NCBI RefSeq assembly: GCF_023161965.1
Contig: NZ_JALNTY010000004.1
Span: forward strand, 1-64,000
DNA from: Anaerosoma tenue
GTDB lineage: Bacteria > Actinomycetota > Coriobacteriia > Anaerosomatales > Anaerosomataceae
DNA length: 64,000 bases
Reading direction: 5' to 3'
Numbering within the stretch: position 1 is the first letter of the stretch; each line of letters starts with the position of its first letter. This document shows positions 8,580-16,884 of the stretch, piece after piece. The notes under the pieces are model-generated. The model was given only the letters and a program-made list of their open reading frames with translations, searched no databases and was not told the origin of the DNA. The position numbers and the translations under genes are program-made.

Positions 8580-8966
8580 ATGGTCAGCGATCCCCAGGGG
8601 GCGACGCGGGTGGCCGCGGTATACGACCGTGAGAGTGCTAACAGGGCGAAGGCGCTGCTGGTCGACCCTGCGTCTCTGAAGGTCGTATGGGCGAGCTGGA
8701 CGGACGTGGAGCCCGGTTCGCACGTGTCGTCCGCGGTCCCGATGGCGGAGGAGATGGGGGTCGCCGAGGCCGTGCAGGCCGTCGCCGTCACAGGTATCGC
8801 CACCTCCAGGAGCGCGGATCTGATCCCGACACGGCGTGGCAGCATGGCGCTCGTCGTCTCGTTCCACCGGCTGCCTGACGGCGCCGTGCTCGTGCTGATG
8901 GAGAACGCCTGGCAGCATGCCGGTCGGAGCCGTCCCCCGGGTGGAACGCCTCCCCACATAGCATGA
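8580..8966 (+). CDS. Hypothetical 128-residue protein
   Basis: Not recognised. Codon use is consistent with real coding (strong G/C in third positions). The residues form alternating hydrophobic strands with no transmembrane helix, from ATG 8580 (MVSDPQGATRVAAVYD) preceded by a weak acagga. The body contains an 'ASLKVVWASWTDVEPGSH' stretch and ends in a Pro/Gly-rich tail. It is divergent from the amylase-family gene. Overlapping minus-strand frames exist, so coding is probable but not certain. Confidence 0.5.
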   Translation: MVSDPQGATRVAAVYDRESANRAKALLVDPASLKVVWASWTDVEPGSHVSSAVPMAEEMGVAEAVQAVAVTGIATSRSADLIPTRRGSMALVVSFHRLPDGAVLVLMENAWQHAGRSRPPGGTPPHIA

Positions 8967-8988
8967 ATCGCACCACGCTTATCTAGAG

Positions 8989-9040
8989 GTACTAGTACGT
9001 ATCGCTAGCCGACCACCTCCAGAGGTACCGCCCGAGGTGG
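8989..9040. promoter_or_regulatory. Palindrome and nested hairpins in the leader of the secreted-protein/HD-GYP operon
   Basis: In the 174-base gap before 9141 there is a perfect 10-bp palindrome GTACTAGTAC (8989-8998). After it come two mutually exclusive hairpins: CCACCTC (9013-9019) with GAGGTGG (9034-9040), or ACCTC (9015-9019) with GAGGT (9022-9026). The palindrome could be an operator and the hairpins an mRNA switch or a terminator of the preceding gene. I could not match it to any riboswitch consensus I know. Confidence 0.35.
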
Positions 9041-9140
9041 CTAACCCTTGTTCCCCGCAGGTGTGTCGTGCTGCCCTATGCTCCGGTGCGTCCCAAAGTC
9101 CGTTACTTGAAGCAGAACGTCGTTGCGGCAAGGAGCGGAC

Positions 9141-9464
9141 ATGCGAGTACTGACAGACAAGAAGATCGGCAGCCTGGCGCTCGCCACGCTTCTCTGCCTC
9201 CTTGCCGTTCTCCTTGCCGAGGCCGTGCTGGCGCCCGCCGCCGGGTGGAGCGCCACAGGGTCCGTGCAGGTCACCGCCGTTGTGGGCTCCAAGCTCGACG
9301 CCAGCTTCGGCGACACCGGCGTGACCGTGAAGGCGAACGTTCCCTGGATCGTCTCGGCCGATCTTCCCGGTGGCGAGCGGTTCGTCGTATCGGGCGGTCC
9401 CACCGCCGGATACGAGGTCGTGCTCCCTGAAGGCGCCACAGGCGCCGAGGTGTGCGCCCGGTGA
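9141..9464 (+). CDS. Small secreted beta-rich protein
   Basis: A 107-residue exported protein: a signal peptide/TM helix (residues 10-35) followed by a beta-strand-rich extracellular domain starting TGSVQVTAVVGSKLDASFG. That layout is common in small surface or pilin-like proteins of Gram-positive bacteria. There is no Cys in the mature part except near the C-terminus. The start is ATG 9141, with aaggag 5 bases upstream. The stop overlaps the HD-GYP gene start (GTGA), so the two are translated together. Confidence 0.7.
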   Translation: MRVLTDKKIGSLALATLLCLLAVLLAEAVLAPAAGWSATGSVQVTAVVGSKLDASFGDTGVTVKANVPWIVSADLPGGERFVVSGGPTAGYEVVLPEGATGAEVCAR

Positions 9465-10081
9465 GCCAGCCCCGCGAGTGCGCTTCCAGGCTCTCCTCGT
9501 GTGTGCGGCTGCTCGTCACGCTGGTAGACGACCGTCAGCCCGGCTACACGCGTCACGCTACCGCAGTGGCGCGCCTCTCGCGCATGGTGGGGATGCGGGT
9601 CGGACTTGACGAGTTGGAGCTCGAGCACCTGCGACTTGCGTCCCTGCTCCACGACGCGGGTTCGCTTCGCCTCCCGTTCCCTCATGTAGGCTCCCGTTGG
9701 GACCTGCCAGCCGAGGAGCGGCGCGTGTGGGAGACGCACCCCCGGCAAGGCGCGAGGATGGCCGGGATGCTCGGGCTGCCGCCTGATGTCGCGGCCACGA
9801 TCCTCGGGCATCACGAGCGGTGGGACGGCTCCGGCTACCCCGACGCGCTCTCAGAGGCCGCCACGCCTCTGTCGGCACGCATACTCGGCGTGTGCGATGT
9901 CTACGACAGCGCGCGCAGCGGTTTCATGGACGCGCGGGAGGTACGGCTGAGCGAGGACGAAGCGCTCGAGCACCTGCTGTGCGACGAGGTGTCGCGGTTC
10001 GACCAGACGGTCGTTGGCGCGCTGCGCGACGCGCTCGTGGACGACCGCGAGATCGGCGTGCTCACCGGCATGTACGCCTAA
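9461..10081 (+). CDS. HD-GYP domain protein (cyclic di-GMP phosphodiesterase family)
   Basis: A 206-residue stand-alone HD-GYP domain. The metal-binding HDAG motif followed by a Pro (HDAGSLRLP) and the HHERWDGSGYP signature are intact, so hydrolysis of cyclic di-GMP is plausible. There is no sensor domain. The GTG at 9461 is preferred because GAGGT lies 9 bases upstream and the GTGA overlap couples it to the secreted-protein gene; GTG 9452 is the alternative. It is convergent with a degenerate LuxR-type regulator (4-base overlap at 10078-10081) beside a GGDEF/EAL-like gene. Confidence 0.85.
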   Translation: MSQPRECASRLSSCVRLLVTLVDDRQPGYTRHATAVARLSRMVGMRVGLDELELEHLRLASLLHDAGSLRLPFPHVGSRWDLPAEERRVWETHPRQGARMAGMLGLPPDVAATILGHHERWDGSGYPDALSEAATPLSARILGVCDVYDSARSGFMDAREVRLSEDEALEHLLCDEVSRFDQTVVGALRDALVDDREIGVLTGMYA

Positions 10082-10737
10082 GGCGTTGCCAGACCGCGGC
10101 GGATCGCCTCGCTGATCGCCTGCCCGCGCGACTCCACTCCCATCTTGGAGTACAACGCATGCAGGTGGTTCTTCACGGTGCTCTCGGAGACCTGGAGCTC
10201 TTGCGCTATCTGACGGTTGGAGTGGCCCTCCACGAGCAACCGCAGCACGTCGTGTTCGCGGTCGGTGGGCGCGACCTCTCGCGCCATGCTGCGATCGGAG
10301 GTGCGCGCGAGCCTGCGCATGCGTGCCAGCACGTTCGCGGACAGCTTGGGGTCGAGCGCCGCCTCTCCCGCGGCCACGGTGGCGATCACACGGCGGATGT
10401 CCTCCGCGCTCTGCCCGTGGAGCGACAGGTAGCCGAGGGCGCCTGCCTCGAAGGCGTCGATGATGCCGGGGTCGGAGTCGGGAAGCCCCACGATCACCAC
10501 CCTGGAGTCTGTGAACTCCGATACGCACGAGACCGGGCTCGACGGCCCGCATTCGTCGCAGTGGACCATGTCCACCACCACGACGTCAGGTTCGAGCACG
10601 CGGGCCCGGGCGACACCTTCCTGCCAGTCGGCCGACCTGCCCACGAGCTCGATCTCGGGATCGGCTCCAAGGATGGCCGCGAGCCCCTCGAGACACATCG
10701 TCTTGCGTCCTATGAGCATCACGCGTGTGGGATCCAT
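10078..10737 (-). CDS. LuxR/NarL-family response regulator with degenerate receiver
   Basis: A 219-residue protein with an N-terminal receiver-like domain (1-125) and a C-terminal LuxR helix-turn-helix (150-215; LTDREHDVLRLLVEG-type start, NRQIAQEL, STVKNHLH). Asp56 occupies the phosphoacceptor position, but the acidic pocket normally found near residues 9-10 is replaced (VMLIGRKTM). The conserved Lys is also missing (GYLSLHG). Phosphorylation-independent DNA binding is therefore likely. The gene lies 6 bases after the receiver-PAS-GGDEF-like gene on the same strand, so they form an operon. Confidence 0.85.
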   Translation of the reverse strand: MDPTRVMLIGRKTMCLEGLAAILGADPEIELVGRSADWQEGVARARVLEPDVVVVDMVHCDECGPSSPVSCVSEFTDSRVVIVGLPDSDPGIIDAFEAGALGYLSLHGQSAEDIRRVIATVAAGEAALDPKLSANVLARMRRLARTSDRSMAREVAPTDREHDVLRLLVEGHSNRQIAQELQVSESTVKNHLHALYSKMGVESRGQAISEAIRRGLATP

Positions 10738-10743
10738 GAGGAC

Positions 10744-12780
10744 CTACTCCTCTCCTGGCAGCGTTCGCGGAAGCTGGTCGGGGCTCGAGGCGGCCGGCGA
10801 GAGGGCATCGCCGGAGACCCGGGTGATGCCGGCCGTGCGGAGCACGTCCAGGGCGGCCCGATCGTCGATGTCGGTCACGGTGATCGTGATCCCGGTCTCG
10901 CGCCACCGCGCGATCGCCGCCGCTGCGGTCGGCCGTATCTCCCCGTGCGCATCCACCACCTCCGTGACCGGGAGCGCGATCTCATCGGACGCGCCTGTCT
11001 GGGTTCGATCATCCCTGAGCGTGGAGAGGTCGCCGCAGACGTGCACCAGGCCGATCGGTGATCTCCGGGCCGCGGACAGCCAGCTCACCGGGGGGCGGAT
11101 GCCCTCCGCGTCGCAGTCGGGCACTTCGAAGAGCAGCTTGGTGGCGTCGATGGCGGCCGAATCGGCGGCCAGCTCCGCCCGCTCGAAGATCATCGCGTCG
11201 AGCATGTTCGCCAGCGACAGCGGCACTGAGCAGGCGATCCCCGTGGCGTGGACCTGCACGAGGGCGAGCTCGATGATCCGCGTGCCCATGCGTCGGGCGA
11301 TGCCGTGCCTCGCCGCTCCGAGCGCAAGCTCCTCGCCGCTGATCATGCGGTCATCGACCGAGTACGCGTACCGTACGGAGCAGCGCGTCAGAGCGCCGTC
11401 ATCGAGCGAGTAGACCGGCCGGAAGAGCATGTCCGGCACGCCCTGCAGAGCATCGCGCACGCGGCTGTCGCTGTCGGGCGCGGAGCCCGCACGTTCGTCG
11501 CCGGCCGGTACGGGAGCGGAGATATCCACCTCGGGTATGACGTTGATGCTGATGTTGACGCCGATGCGCATCTCCGGGGCCGCGGGCACGAGCGGTGCAT
11601 GTGCCACCGCCTCCTTCACGGCGTCGGACAGTTCGTTTGCCTGCTTCCATCCCAGGTCCTCGGCGAGCACCACGAACTCAGTTGCGCAGAGCCGCGCTAC
11701 CAGATCGCCCGGTCGGACCGCGTCGACGATCGCATGCGCGATGTTGGCGATCGTCGCGTCGCCCACGTCGAAGCCGTAGCGGTCGTTGATGCCCCTGAGG
11801 TCGTCGCTGTCGATGAACAGAAGCGCACACCGGGCTCCCTTGCCCACGTTCCGGAGGATCTCGTCGAACCGCCGGTCGAAGACGTGCCGGGTGGGAAGGT
11901 CGGTCAGCGGATCGTACTCCGCCGCATGCAGCAGCAGTTCCTTCTGCTGCTCGCGGCGCGTGATGTCTTCGGCCGCGAGGATGTAGCCGAGGCGATCCCC
12001 CGAGGGGCTGTCGTAGGGACGCCCTGTGACCTCGAAGACGCGGTAGGCGCCGTCACGACCGCTCGCCATGAGCGACATCTGCATGGGGTGCGGGTCGGCG
12101 AGCAAGGATTCGATGAAGGCCGTCACCTTGTCACGGTCTTCCGGATGGATGTGGTCGAGCAGGGCGGCAGGCTCGTCCACGCCCGCGAAGGTCCTTGCGG
12201 TGGCGTTGGTGAAGTCGGGACGCCCGTCGAGGTCCAGCGTGAGGATGTACACGGGGAGGTTGTCGAGCAGCGAGTGGTACGAGTCACGGAGGATCCGCAT
12301 GGCCGACAGGTCGGCGACCTTCTCGTCGAGCTTCTGCTCCATGCGGTCGCTGTACGACTCGAACGCTTCCACGAGACGGTCGTTGGGCAACGGCCGTTTC
12401 TTCCGCGGCCCGGAACGATTGAGCATCTCGTTCACGACCGCGAGGATCTCCGAGGGATCGGCCGGCTTGAGCAGGTAGGCGTCCGCACCCATCGTCGAGG
12501 CGAGCTGCGCGTCGTCGGGGTCGGTGAAGCTCGCCGTGTACAGGATGAACGGCACGGTGCTCGTTGCGGGGTCACGACGGAGTTCGATGCACAGACGGAA
12601 CCCGTCCATGACAGGCATCAGCCCGTCGGAGATGACCAGGTCGAACGGGTTCTCGCGGAGCGTCTGCAGCGCCTCGGCGCCGTTGGCGGCCTCGACTATG
12701 TCGTGACCGGCGTGCACGAGGATGGTGCGGAGAAGATGGCGGGCCTCGACGGTATCGTCGACGACCAGGATACGCGACAT
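10744..12780 (-). CDS. Receiver-PAS-GGDEF-EAL-like protein with degenerate catalytic motifs
   Basis: A 678-residue cytoplasmic signalling protein. Its order is an intact receiver (D8, D9, phosphoacceptor D52, K105), a PAS domain (about 165-280), a GGDEF domain (285-450) and a C-terminal EAL-like region (475-670). The GGDEF signature is CATEF at residues 365-369, so the two glycines and the Asp are lost and diguanylate cyclase activity is unlikely. The EAL-like part has GALTRCSVRYAY where the glutamate motif should be, so phosphodiesterase activity is also unlikely. It may act as a cyclic di-GMP or protein-binding adaptor. It is divergent from a large histidine kinase, a plausible phosphodonor. 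Confidence 0.85.
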   Translation of the reverse strand: MSRILVVDDTVEARHLLRTILVHAGHDIVEAANGAEALQTLRENPFDLVISDGLMPVMDGFRLCIELRRDPATSTVPFILYTASFTDPDDAQLASTMGADAYLLKPADPSEILAVVNEMLNRSGPRKKRPLPNDRLVEAFESYSDRMEQKLDEKVADLSAMRILRDSYHSLLDNLPVYILTLDLDGRPDFTNATARTFAGVDEPAALLDHIHPEDRDKVTAFIESLLADPHPMQMSLMASGRDGAYRVFEVTGRPYDSPSGDRLGYILAAEDITRREQQKELLLHAAEYDPLTDLPTRHVFDRRFDEILRNVGKGARCALLFIDSDDLRGINDRYGFDVGDATIANIAHAIVDAVRPGDLVARLCATEFVVLAEDLGWKQANELSDAVKEAVAHAPLVPAAPEMRIGVNISINVIPEVDISAPVPAGDERAGSAPDSDSRVRDALQGVPDMLFRPVYSLDDGALTRCSVRYAYSVDDRMISGEELALGAARHGIARRMGTRIIELALVQVHATGIACSVPLSLANMLDAMIFERAELAADSAAIDATKLLFEVPDCDAEGIRPPVSWLSAARRSPIGLVHVCGDLSTLRDDRTQTGASDEIALPVTEVVDAHGEIRPTAAAAIARWRETGITITVTDIDDRAALDVLRTAGITRVSGDALSPAASSPDQLPRTLPGEE

Positions 12781-12865
12781 CTCCTACTCCTCTCTTCCTA
12801 GGCATACAGGCTATCATGATTGGAGCGCGTCACGGCCGGTGGCGGTGTATGGAGAGACGGGGCGG

Positions 12866-15800
12866 ATGGTTCTCACGCTCATACAGAACGTCGCGCTCGT
12901 GGTGATGCTGGGTACCGCGCAGCGATATCTCTCGCGCGTGCTCGACGCCCACCCCCGTCTCAGCGCGCTCGCGTCGGGCGTCCTCTACGGGTCGGTCGCC
13001 ATCGTAGGGATGCTGATGCCGTTCCGGTTCGCGGAAGGCATCATCTACGATGGCCGCTCGATCGTGATGAGTCTGGCAGGGCTCTTCGGGGGCGCTCCGG
13101 TCGCGTTGATCGCCGGCACGCTGGCCGGCGCATACCGCGTGTTCCTCGGCGGCGCCGGGGTGGTCCCCGGCGTTGTGACGGTGGTGACCTCGGCGGCAGT
13201 GGGCGTTGCGCTCCGGCGGTTCAGCGGCGGACGCCTCACCTCGCTACGGATGATCGACCTGGTGTCGTTCGGCTTGGCGGTACACCTGCTGATGCTCGGC
13301 GTCCAGTACCTGCTCCTGCCGGCAGAAGTGGCGCTGCGTGTGGTGCGTGAAGTGGGACCCTTGCTTCTCACGCTGTTCCCGCTGGCCAACGCGATCGCCG
13401 CACGGATGATGATCGACCAGATGGACCGCGAGCGGGCGCGAGTGGAGCTTGCCGAAGAAAGCCGGCGGTTGCGCCTTGCGATGGCGGCGGCCGACGAGGG
13501 CGCGTGGCAGACCGACCTTGAGTCGGGCGTGTTCACGTTGTCGACCGAAGCCGCTCAGCTCCTGGGCCGTGGCGACGGACCTGTGTGCCTTGCTCCCGAG
13601 GAATGGTTGCGGGGGATGCATCCGGACGACCGTCCGGTGCATGCGGCGAGCCTGGGCGCGCTCATCCAGAGCCAGGAGGGTGAAGCGCCCCGTGTCTTCA
13701 GGTGGGAATACGCCAGTGGCCACTACCGTTGGTATCAGGTGCTCGGCGCTGTGAGCGATCGTGATGCCACGGGGACGCCGCTGAAGATATCCGGCGTCAT
13801 CACCGACATCACCGAGATGAGGCTGGCGAACGATGCGGTGGAGCGCCGGGCGGTGGAGGCCGAACTGCTCGCCTCGGCGAGCGGGCGCCTGCTGCGCGCG
13901 AGAGATCGCGACGAGGTGTTCAGGATCGTCCACGACTTCTTCGCAGCGGTGTTCCCCGGGGATATCGTTCTGGTGAACGAGGTGGATGCCAGCGGTGACG
14001 CTCTGATCACCCGCGACGTCATCGGCGTGGATGCCGACCTCCTGCGTGCGGGGGAGCGCATCACCGGATGGACGGTCAAAGGGCGCACGTACCCGCTCAT
14101 TCCCGCATATCGGAAGGTCCTCGTCGCCGGCAGGATGCAGCGCATCGAGGGCGGCCTCACGGAAGTGGCGAGCCGGGAGATCCCCCGCGCTGTGGCCGCC
14201 ACGCTCGAGCGCACCTTCGGGATCACAGAGTTCTGGAGCGTTGGGATAGCCGACTCGTACGTGGCCTACGCGAGTGTCCATGTGCTCCGGCGCACGCAGG
14301 ACCTGGAGATGCCACGCGGTGTGGTCGAGTCGTTCGCCAACCTCTGTTTCGTCACGTTCGCGCGCCTGTTCGTACAGCGATTGCTGCTGGACAGCGAGCA
14401 GCGATTCCGCGCCCTCATCGAGCAGACCGAGCAGGGCATCTCGGTAGGTCATCCCGATGGCAGGATGCTGGTGTACAACCGCGCGATGGAGGAGATCAGC
14501 GGCTTCAGCAGGGAGGAGGTCGAGCGGCGTGGTTGGTTCGACCTCGTGTACCCCTCGGCCGAGGCGAAGGACCGGGCGATGCGTCTGGCTGTGGAGGCGA
14601 TAGAGGGCGGGCTGCCGTACGTCGAGGTCGAGATCACGCGCAAGGACGGCGACACGAGATGGGTGGCGGTCGCCACCACACCCGTGGTGGTGAGCGGCGA
14701 GACCTACAACATGTCGATCTTCACGGATATCACACAGCGCAGGGAGCGCGAACAGGAACTGCGTGAGAGCGAGGAGCGGTTCCGTACCCTCGTGGAAACG
14801 GCGCCCGTGGCGATATTCGTGCAGACCGACCGCCGCTTCGCGTATGCGAACCAGGCGGCGCTTCGCCTTTACGGCGCCAGGTCGGCTGCAGACCTCGTGG
14901 GCCAACCGGTCATGGATCGCTTCGGCACGGGCTTCCATGACGCGATAGACGAGCGCATCAGGGCGCTGAACGAGGACCGGGAATCTCAGCCGGCTATGGA
15001 GATGGTGCATGTGCGGCTCGACGGCACCGAGATCGATGTCGAGACCAGCGGCGCGCCGATCGTGTACGGGGGCCTGCCCGGCGCGGTGGTCTTCGTGAGA
15101 GACGTGACCGAGGCCAAGCGCGCGGCCGCCGAGCTCGCGCGGTATCGCCAGCACCTCGAGGACCTTGTGGCCGAACGCACCAGAGAACTCGAGGAGACGA
15201 ACGCGGAACTCAAGCGTACGACCGAATCGAAGACCGCGTTCTTCGCACGGATGAGCCACGAGCTGCGCACGCCGCTCAACTCCATCATCGGCTTCTCGGC
15301 GGTGCTAAAGGACGGCGTGGCCGGTCCCCTCACTGAGGAGCAGGCTGCCGAGGTGGGGATGATCCACTCGGCCGGACGCCATCTGCTGTCGATCATCACG
15401 GACCTGCTCGACCTCACGCGGGTCGAGGCCGGCCGGATGAGCGTGGAGAGCGAGCGATTCGGGGTCAACGAGCTCGTCATGGAGGTGGCGGACATCCTGC
15501 GTCCTCTGGTGGAGGCCGCAGGACTCGAGTTACGGGTGGCTCCGCTGGATGAGGAGATGGAGATCGAGTCCGACCGGATGAAGGTCAAGCGGATCCTCCT
15601 CAACCTCGGCGGCAACGCCGTGAAGTTCACCGAGGAGGGCCACGTGGAACTGCGGGTGTCCGCGGATGACGGGAAGGCTATCCGGCTCTGCGTGTCCGAT
15701 ACGGGTCCGGGCATACGGGCCGACCTGGTCGCCAACATCTTCGAGCCGTTCACGCAGGGCGACGTGGCGTCGGGCGCTGTACCCGAGGGCACGGGACTCG

Positions 15801-15904
15801 GCCTGTCGATCTCACGGGAGCTCGCGCGGGTCCTTGGCGGAGATGTGGATGTGGCGAGCGAGGAAGGCGCGGGCTCCACGTTCACGCTCACGCTCCCGCG
15901 CTGA
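12866..15904 (+). CDS. Membrane sensor histidine kinase (5TM-LYT, PAS, GAF-like, PAS, PAS, HisKA, HATPase)
   Basis: A 1012-residue kinase. The N-terminus has five to six transmembrane helices of the LytS 5TM type (residues 1-185), followed by PAS (about 195-310), a GAF-like stretch (320-500), PAS (510-630), PAS (635-755) and a short coiled coil. The HisKA domain carries phosphoacceptor His798 in MSHELRTPLNS. The ATPase domain has NLGGNAVKFT (N box), VSDTGPGI (G1) and EGTGLGLSISREL (G2). There is no attached receiver. The start is ATG 12866 (MVLTLIQN), where the first helix begins; the frame is open further upstream. It is divergent from the receiver-PAS-GGDEF-like gene, its likely partner. 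Confidence 0.85.
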   Translation: MVLTLIQNVALVVMLGTAQRYLSRVLDAHPRLSALASGVLYGSVAIVGMLMPFRFAEGIIYDGRSIVMSLAGLFGGAPVALIAGTLAGAYRVFLGGAGVVPGVVTVVTSAAVGVALRRFSGGRLTSLRMIDLVSFGLAVHLLMLGVQYLLLPAEVALRVVREVGPLLLTLFPLANAIAARMMIDQMDRERARVELAEESRRLRLAMAAADEGAWQTDLESGVFTLSTEAAQLLGRGDGPVCLAPEEWLRGMHPDDRPVHAASLGALIQSQEGEAPRVFRWEYASGHYRWYQVLGAVSDRDATGTPLKISGVITDITEMRLANDAVERRAVEAELLASASGRLLRARDRDEVFRIVHDFFAAVFPGDIVLVNEVDASGDALITRDVIGVDADLLRAGERITGWTVKGRTYPLIPAYRKVLVAGRMQRIEGGLTEVASREIPRAVAATLERTFGITEFWSVGIADSYVAYASVHVLRRTQDLEMPRGVVESFANLCFVTFARLFVQRLLLDSEQRFRALIEQTEQGISVGHPDGRMLVYNRAMEEISGFSREEVERRGWFDLVYPSAEAKDRAMRLAVEAIEGGLPYVEVEITRKDGDTRWVAVATTPVVVSGETYNMSIFTDITQRREREQELRESEERFRTLVETAPVAIFVQTDRRFAYANQAALRLYGARSAADLVGQPVMDRFGTGFHDAIDERIRALNEDRESQPAMEMVHVRLDGTEIDVETSGAPIVYGGLPGAVVFVRDVTEAKRAAAELARYRQHLEDLVAERTRELEETNAELKRTTESKTAFFARMSHELRTPLNSIIGFSAVLKDGVAGPLTEEQAAEVGMIHSAGRHLLSIITDLLDLTRVEAGRMSVESERFGVNELVMEVADILRPLVEAAGLELRVAPLDEEMEIESDRMKVKRILLNLGGNAVKFTEEGHVELRVSADDGKAIRLCVSDTGPGIRADLVANIFEPFTQGDVASGAVPEGTGLGLSISRELARVLGGDVDVASEEGAGSTFTLTLPR

Positions 15905-15933
15905 CGGGGTGATACCGGGGCGGGTTCCGGTCT

Positions 15934-16215
15934 CTAGTGCGCGACTGTATGCAGGTCGAGCTTGACCTCCACGTCGGCCAGCAGCTTCTCCATGCTGTAT
16001 CGGCTTGCCATCCACTGTGGGAGTCCTACCGACTTGGTCCCGTCGGGACGCTTCACCCAGACGGTGTGGCTCGCGTCGCACGAGATGCTGCATCCCGCCG
16101 AGCCGAACCGGCTCCTGCACGCCTCAAGGATGCCGCTGCCTCCATCGTCGTATTCGACGGGGGCCTCGAGCTCGGCCGTCTTGGCGTTCTGTAGGCGCTG
16201 GGGCGAGTTGTACAT
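15934..16215 (-). CDS. Hypothetical 93-residue protein
   Basis: Not recognised. From ATG 16215 (MYNSPQRLQNAK) the product is soluble and has three Cys in a CSISC-type cluster (AGCSISCDASH) plus another Cys upstream (LEACRSRF), which could bind metal. The frame continues upstream to 16263. Plus-strand frames overlap it, but their composition looks less protein-like. The local GC content is lower than in neighbouring genes. It is convergent with the histidine kinase gene. Confidence 0.42.
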   Translation of the reverse strand: MYNSPQRLQNAKTAELEAPVEYDDGGSGILEACRSRFGSAGCSISCDASHTVWVKRPDGTKSVGLPQWMASRYSMEKLLADVEVKLDLHTVAH

Positions 16216-16345
16216 TCTCCACACTTCCGTTCGGTAGACCCGCAGAGTGCCGGACTCCCGCACAGGCCGCGCCGCGTGATCTGCAGCCAGGTGTGCCCGG
16301 GGATGTCGGCACTGATCGTTCGGAGAAACTCAAATATATCATGTC

Positions 16346-16375
16346 TTGTGAAACAATCGCAATCTGTGATGTAAT
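16346..16375 (+). promoter_or_regulatory. Promoter of the MarR gene
   Basis: A -35 box TTGTGA (16346-16351) and a -10 box TGTAAT (16370-16375) are separated by 18 bases. They lie in a locally AT-rich stretch that stands out from the surrounding GC-rich DNA, about 54 bases before the MarR start codon. Confidence 0.5.
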
Positions 16376-16391
16376 CGTTCGCCGAACGGTT
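16373..16391. promoter_or_regulatory. Palindromic operator overlapping the MarR promoter
   Basis: CGTTCG-C-CGAACG (16376-16388) is a perfect inverted repeat, extending to 19 bp with one mismatched pair (AA and TT at the ends). It overlaps the -10 box and transcription start of the MarR gene, the expected place for autorepression. Confidence 0.5.
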
Positions 16392-16428
16392 GCGTGCTCC
16401 ATACGCGGCCACGAGCGAAAGGGTGCGC

Positions 16429-16881
16429 ATGAGCGAGACGATCCGGGAGCGCGATGAGCGTGAGATCGTGCGCGGGCTCCACGCTGTCAACGAGGAGCTC
16501 CACAAGGTGAATCTCTCGGCATGGCTGGAGCTCGGTCTGCCAGCGGCGCAGCTCAAGGCGCTCGTCGCGATCGCAAGCGGCGATGGCCGCTCGATCACCG
16601 GACTCGCCGGTGAGCTCGGCATCGGCGAACCGGCAGCCAGCCAGGTGGTCGAGCAGCTGGTCAGGCGGGGGTACGTCAGCAGAGACGCCGACCCGGGCGA
16701 CAGGCGCCGCGTGGTGGTCACCACCACGGAGCAGGGGAGCGAGCTCGTGTCCGGGTTGCGCCAGGGCAGACGGGAACATGTGCATCAATGGCTTGGCTCG
16801 CTGGACGATGATGACGTTCACGCGCTGGCCCGGGGCCTGGGCGCTCTCGCGCAAGCCGCCCGCAACGGCGGCGCTCTCTGA
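16429..16881 (+). CDS. MarR family transcriptional regulator
   Basis: A 150-residue winged-helix regulator. The DNA-binding part (about 45-110) shows SITGLAGELGIGEPAASQVVEQL as the helix-turn-helix and a wing with DPGDRRRVVV, the classic MarR 'D.RD.R' pattern. The start is ATG 16429 with aaaggg 6 bases upstream; the frame is open from 16390. A palindromic operator overlaps its promoter, suggesting autoregulation. The next gene on the plus strand is far away, and the PAP2 gene converges on it, so its targets are unknown. Confidence 0.85.
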   Translation: MSETIRERDEREIVRGLHAVNEELHKVNLSAWLELGLPAAQLKALVAIASGDGRSITGLAGELGIGEPAASQVVEQLVRRGYVSRDADPGDRRRVVVTTTEQGSELVSGLRQGRREHVHQWLGSLDDDDVHALARGLGALAQAARNGGAL

Positions 16882-16884
16882 GGC

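Noticed and set aside
8967-9140. Cyclic di-GMP (GEMM) riboswitch before the secreted protein/HD-GYP genes
   Set aside because: The conserved GEMM core segments are not present, despite the attractive context.
12722-12865. Longer N-terminus of the histidine kinase
   Set aside because: The extra 48 codons would precede the first transmembrane helix, overlap the divergent gene start, and read as Arg/Ser-rich non-protein-like sequence.
13244-15259. 671-codon open frame on the minus strand opposite the histidine kinase
   Set aside because: Shadow of the kinase reading frame in GC-rich DNA; no recognisable motifs.
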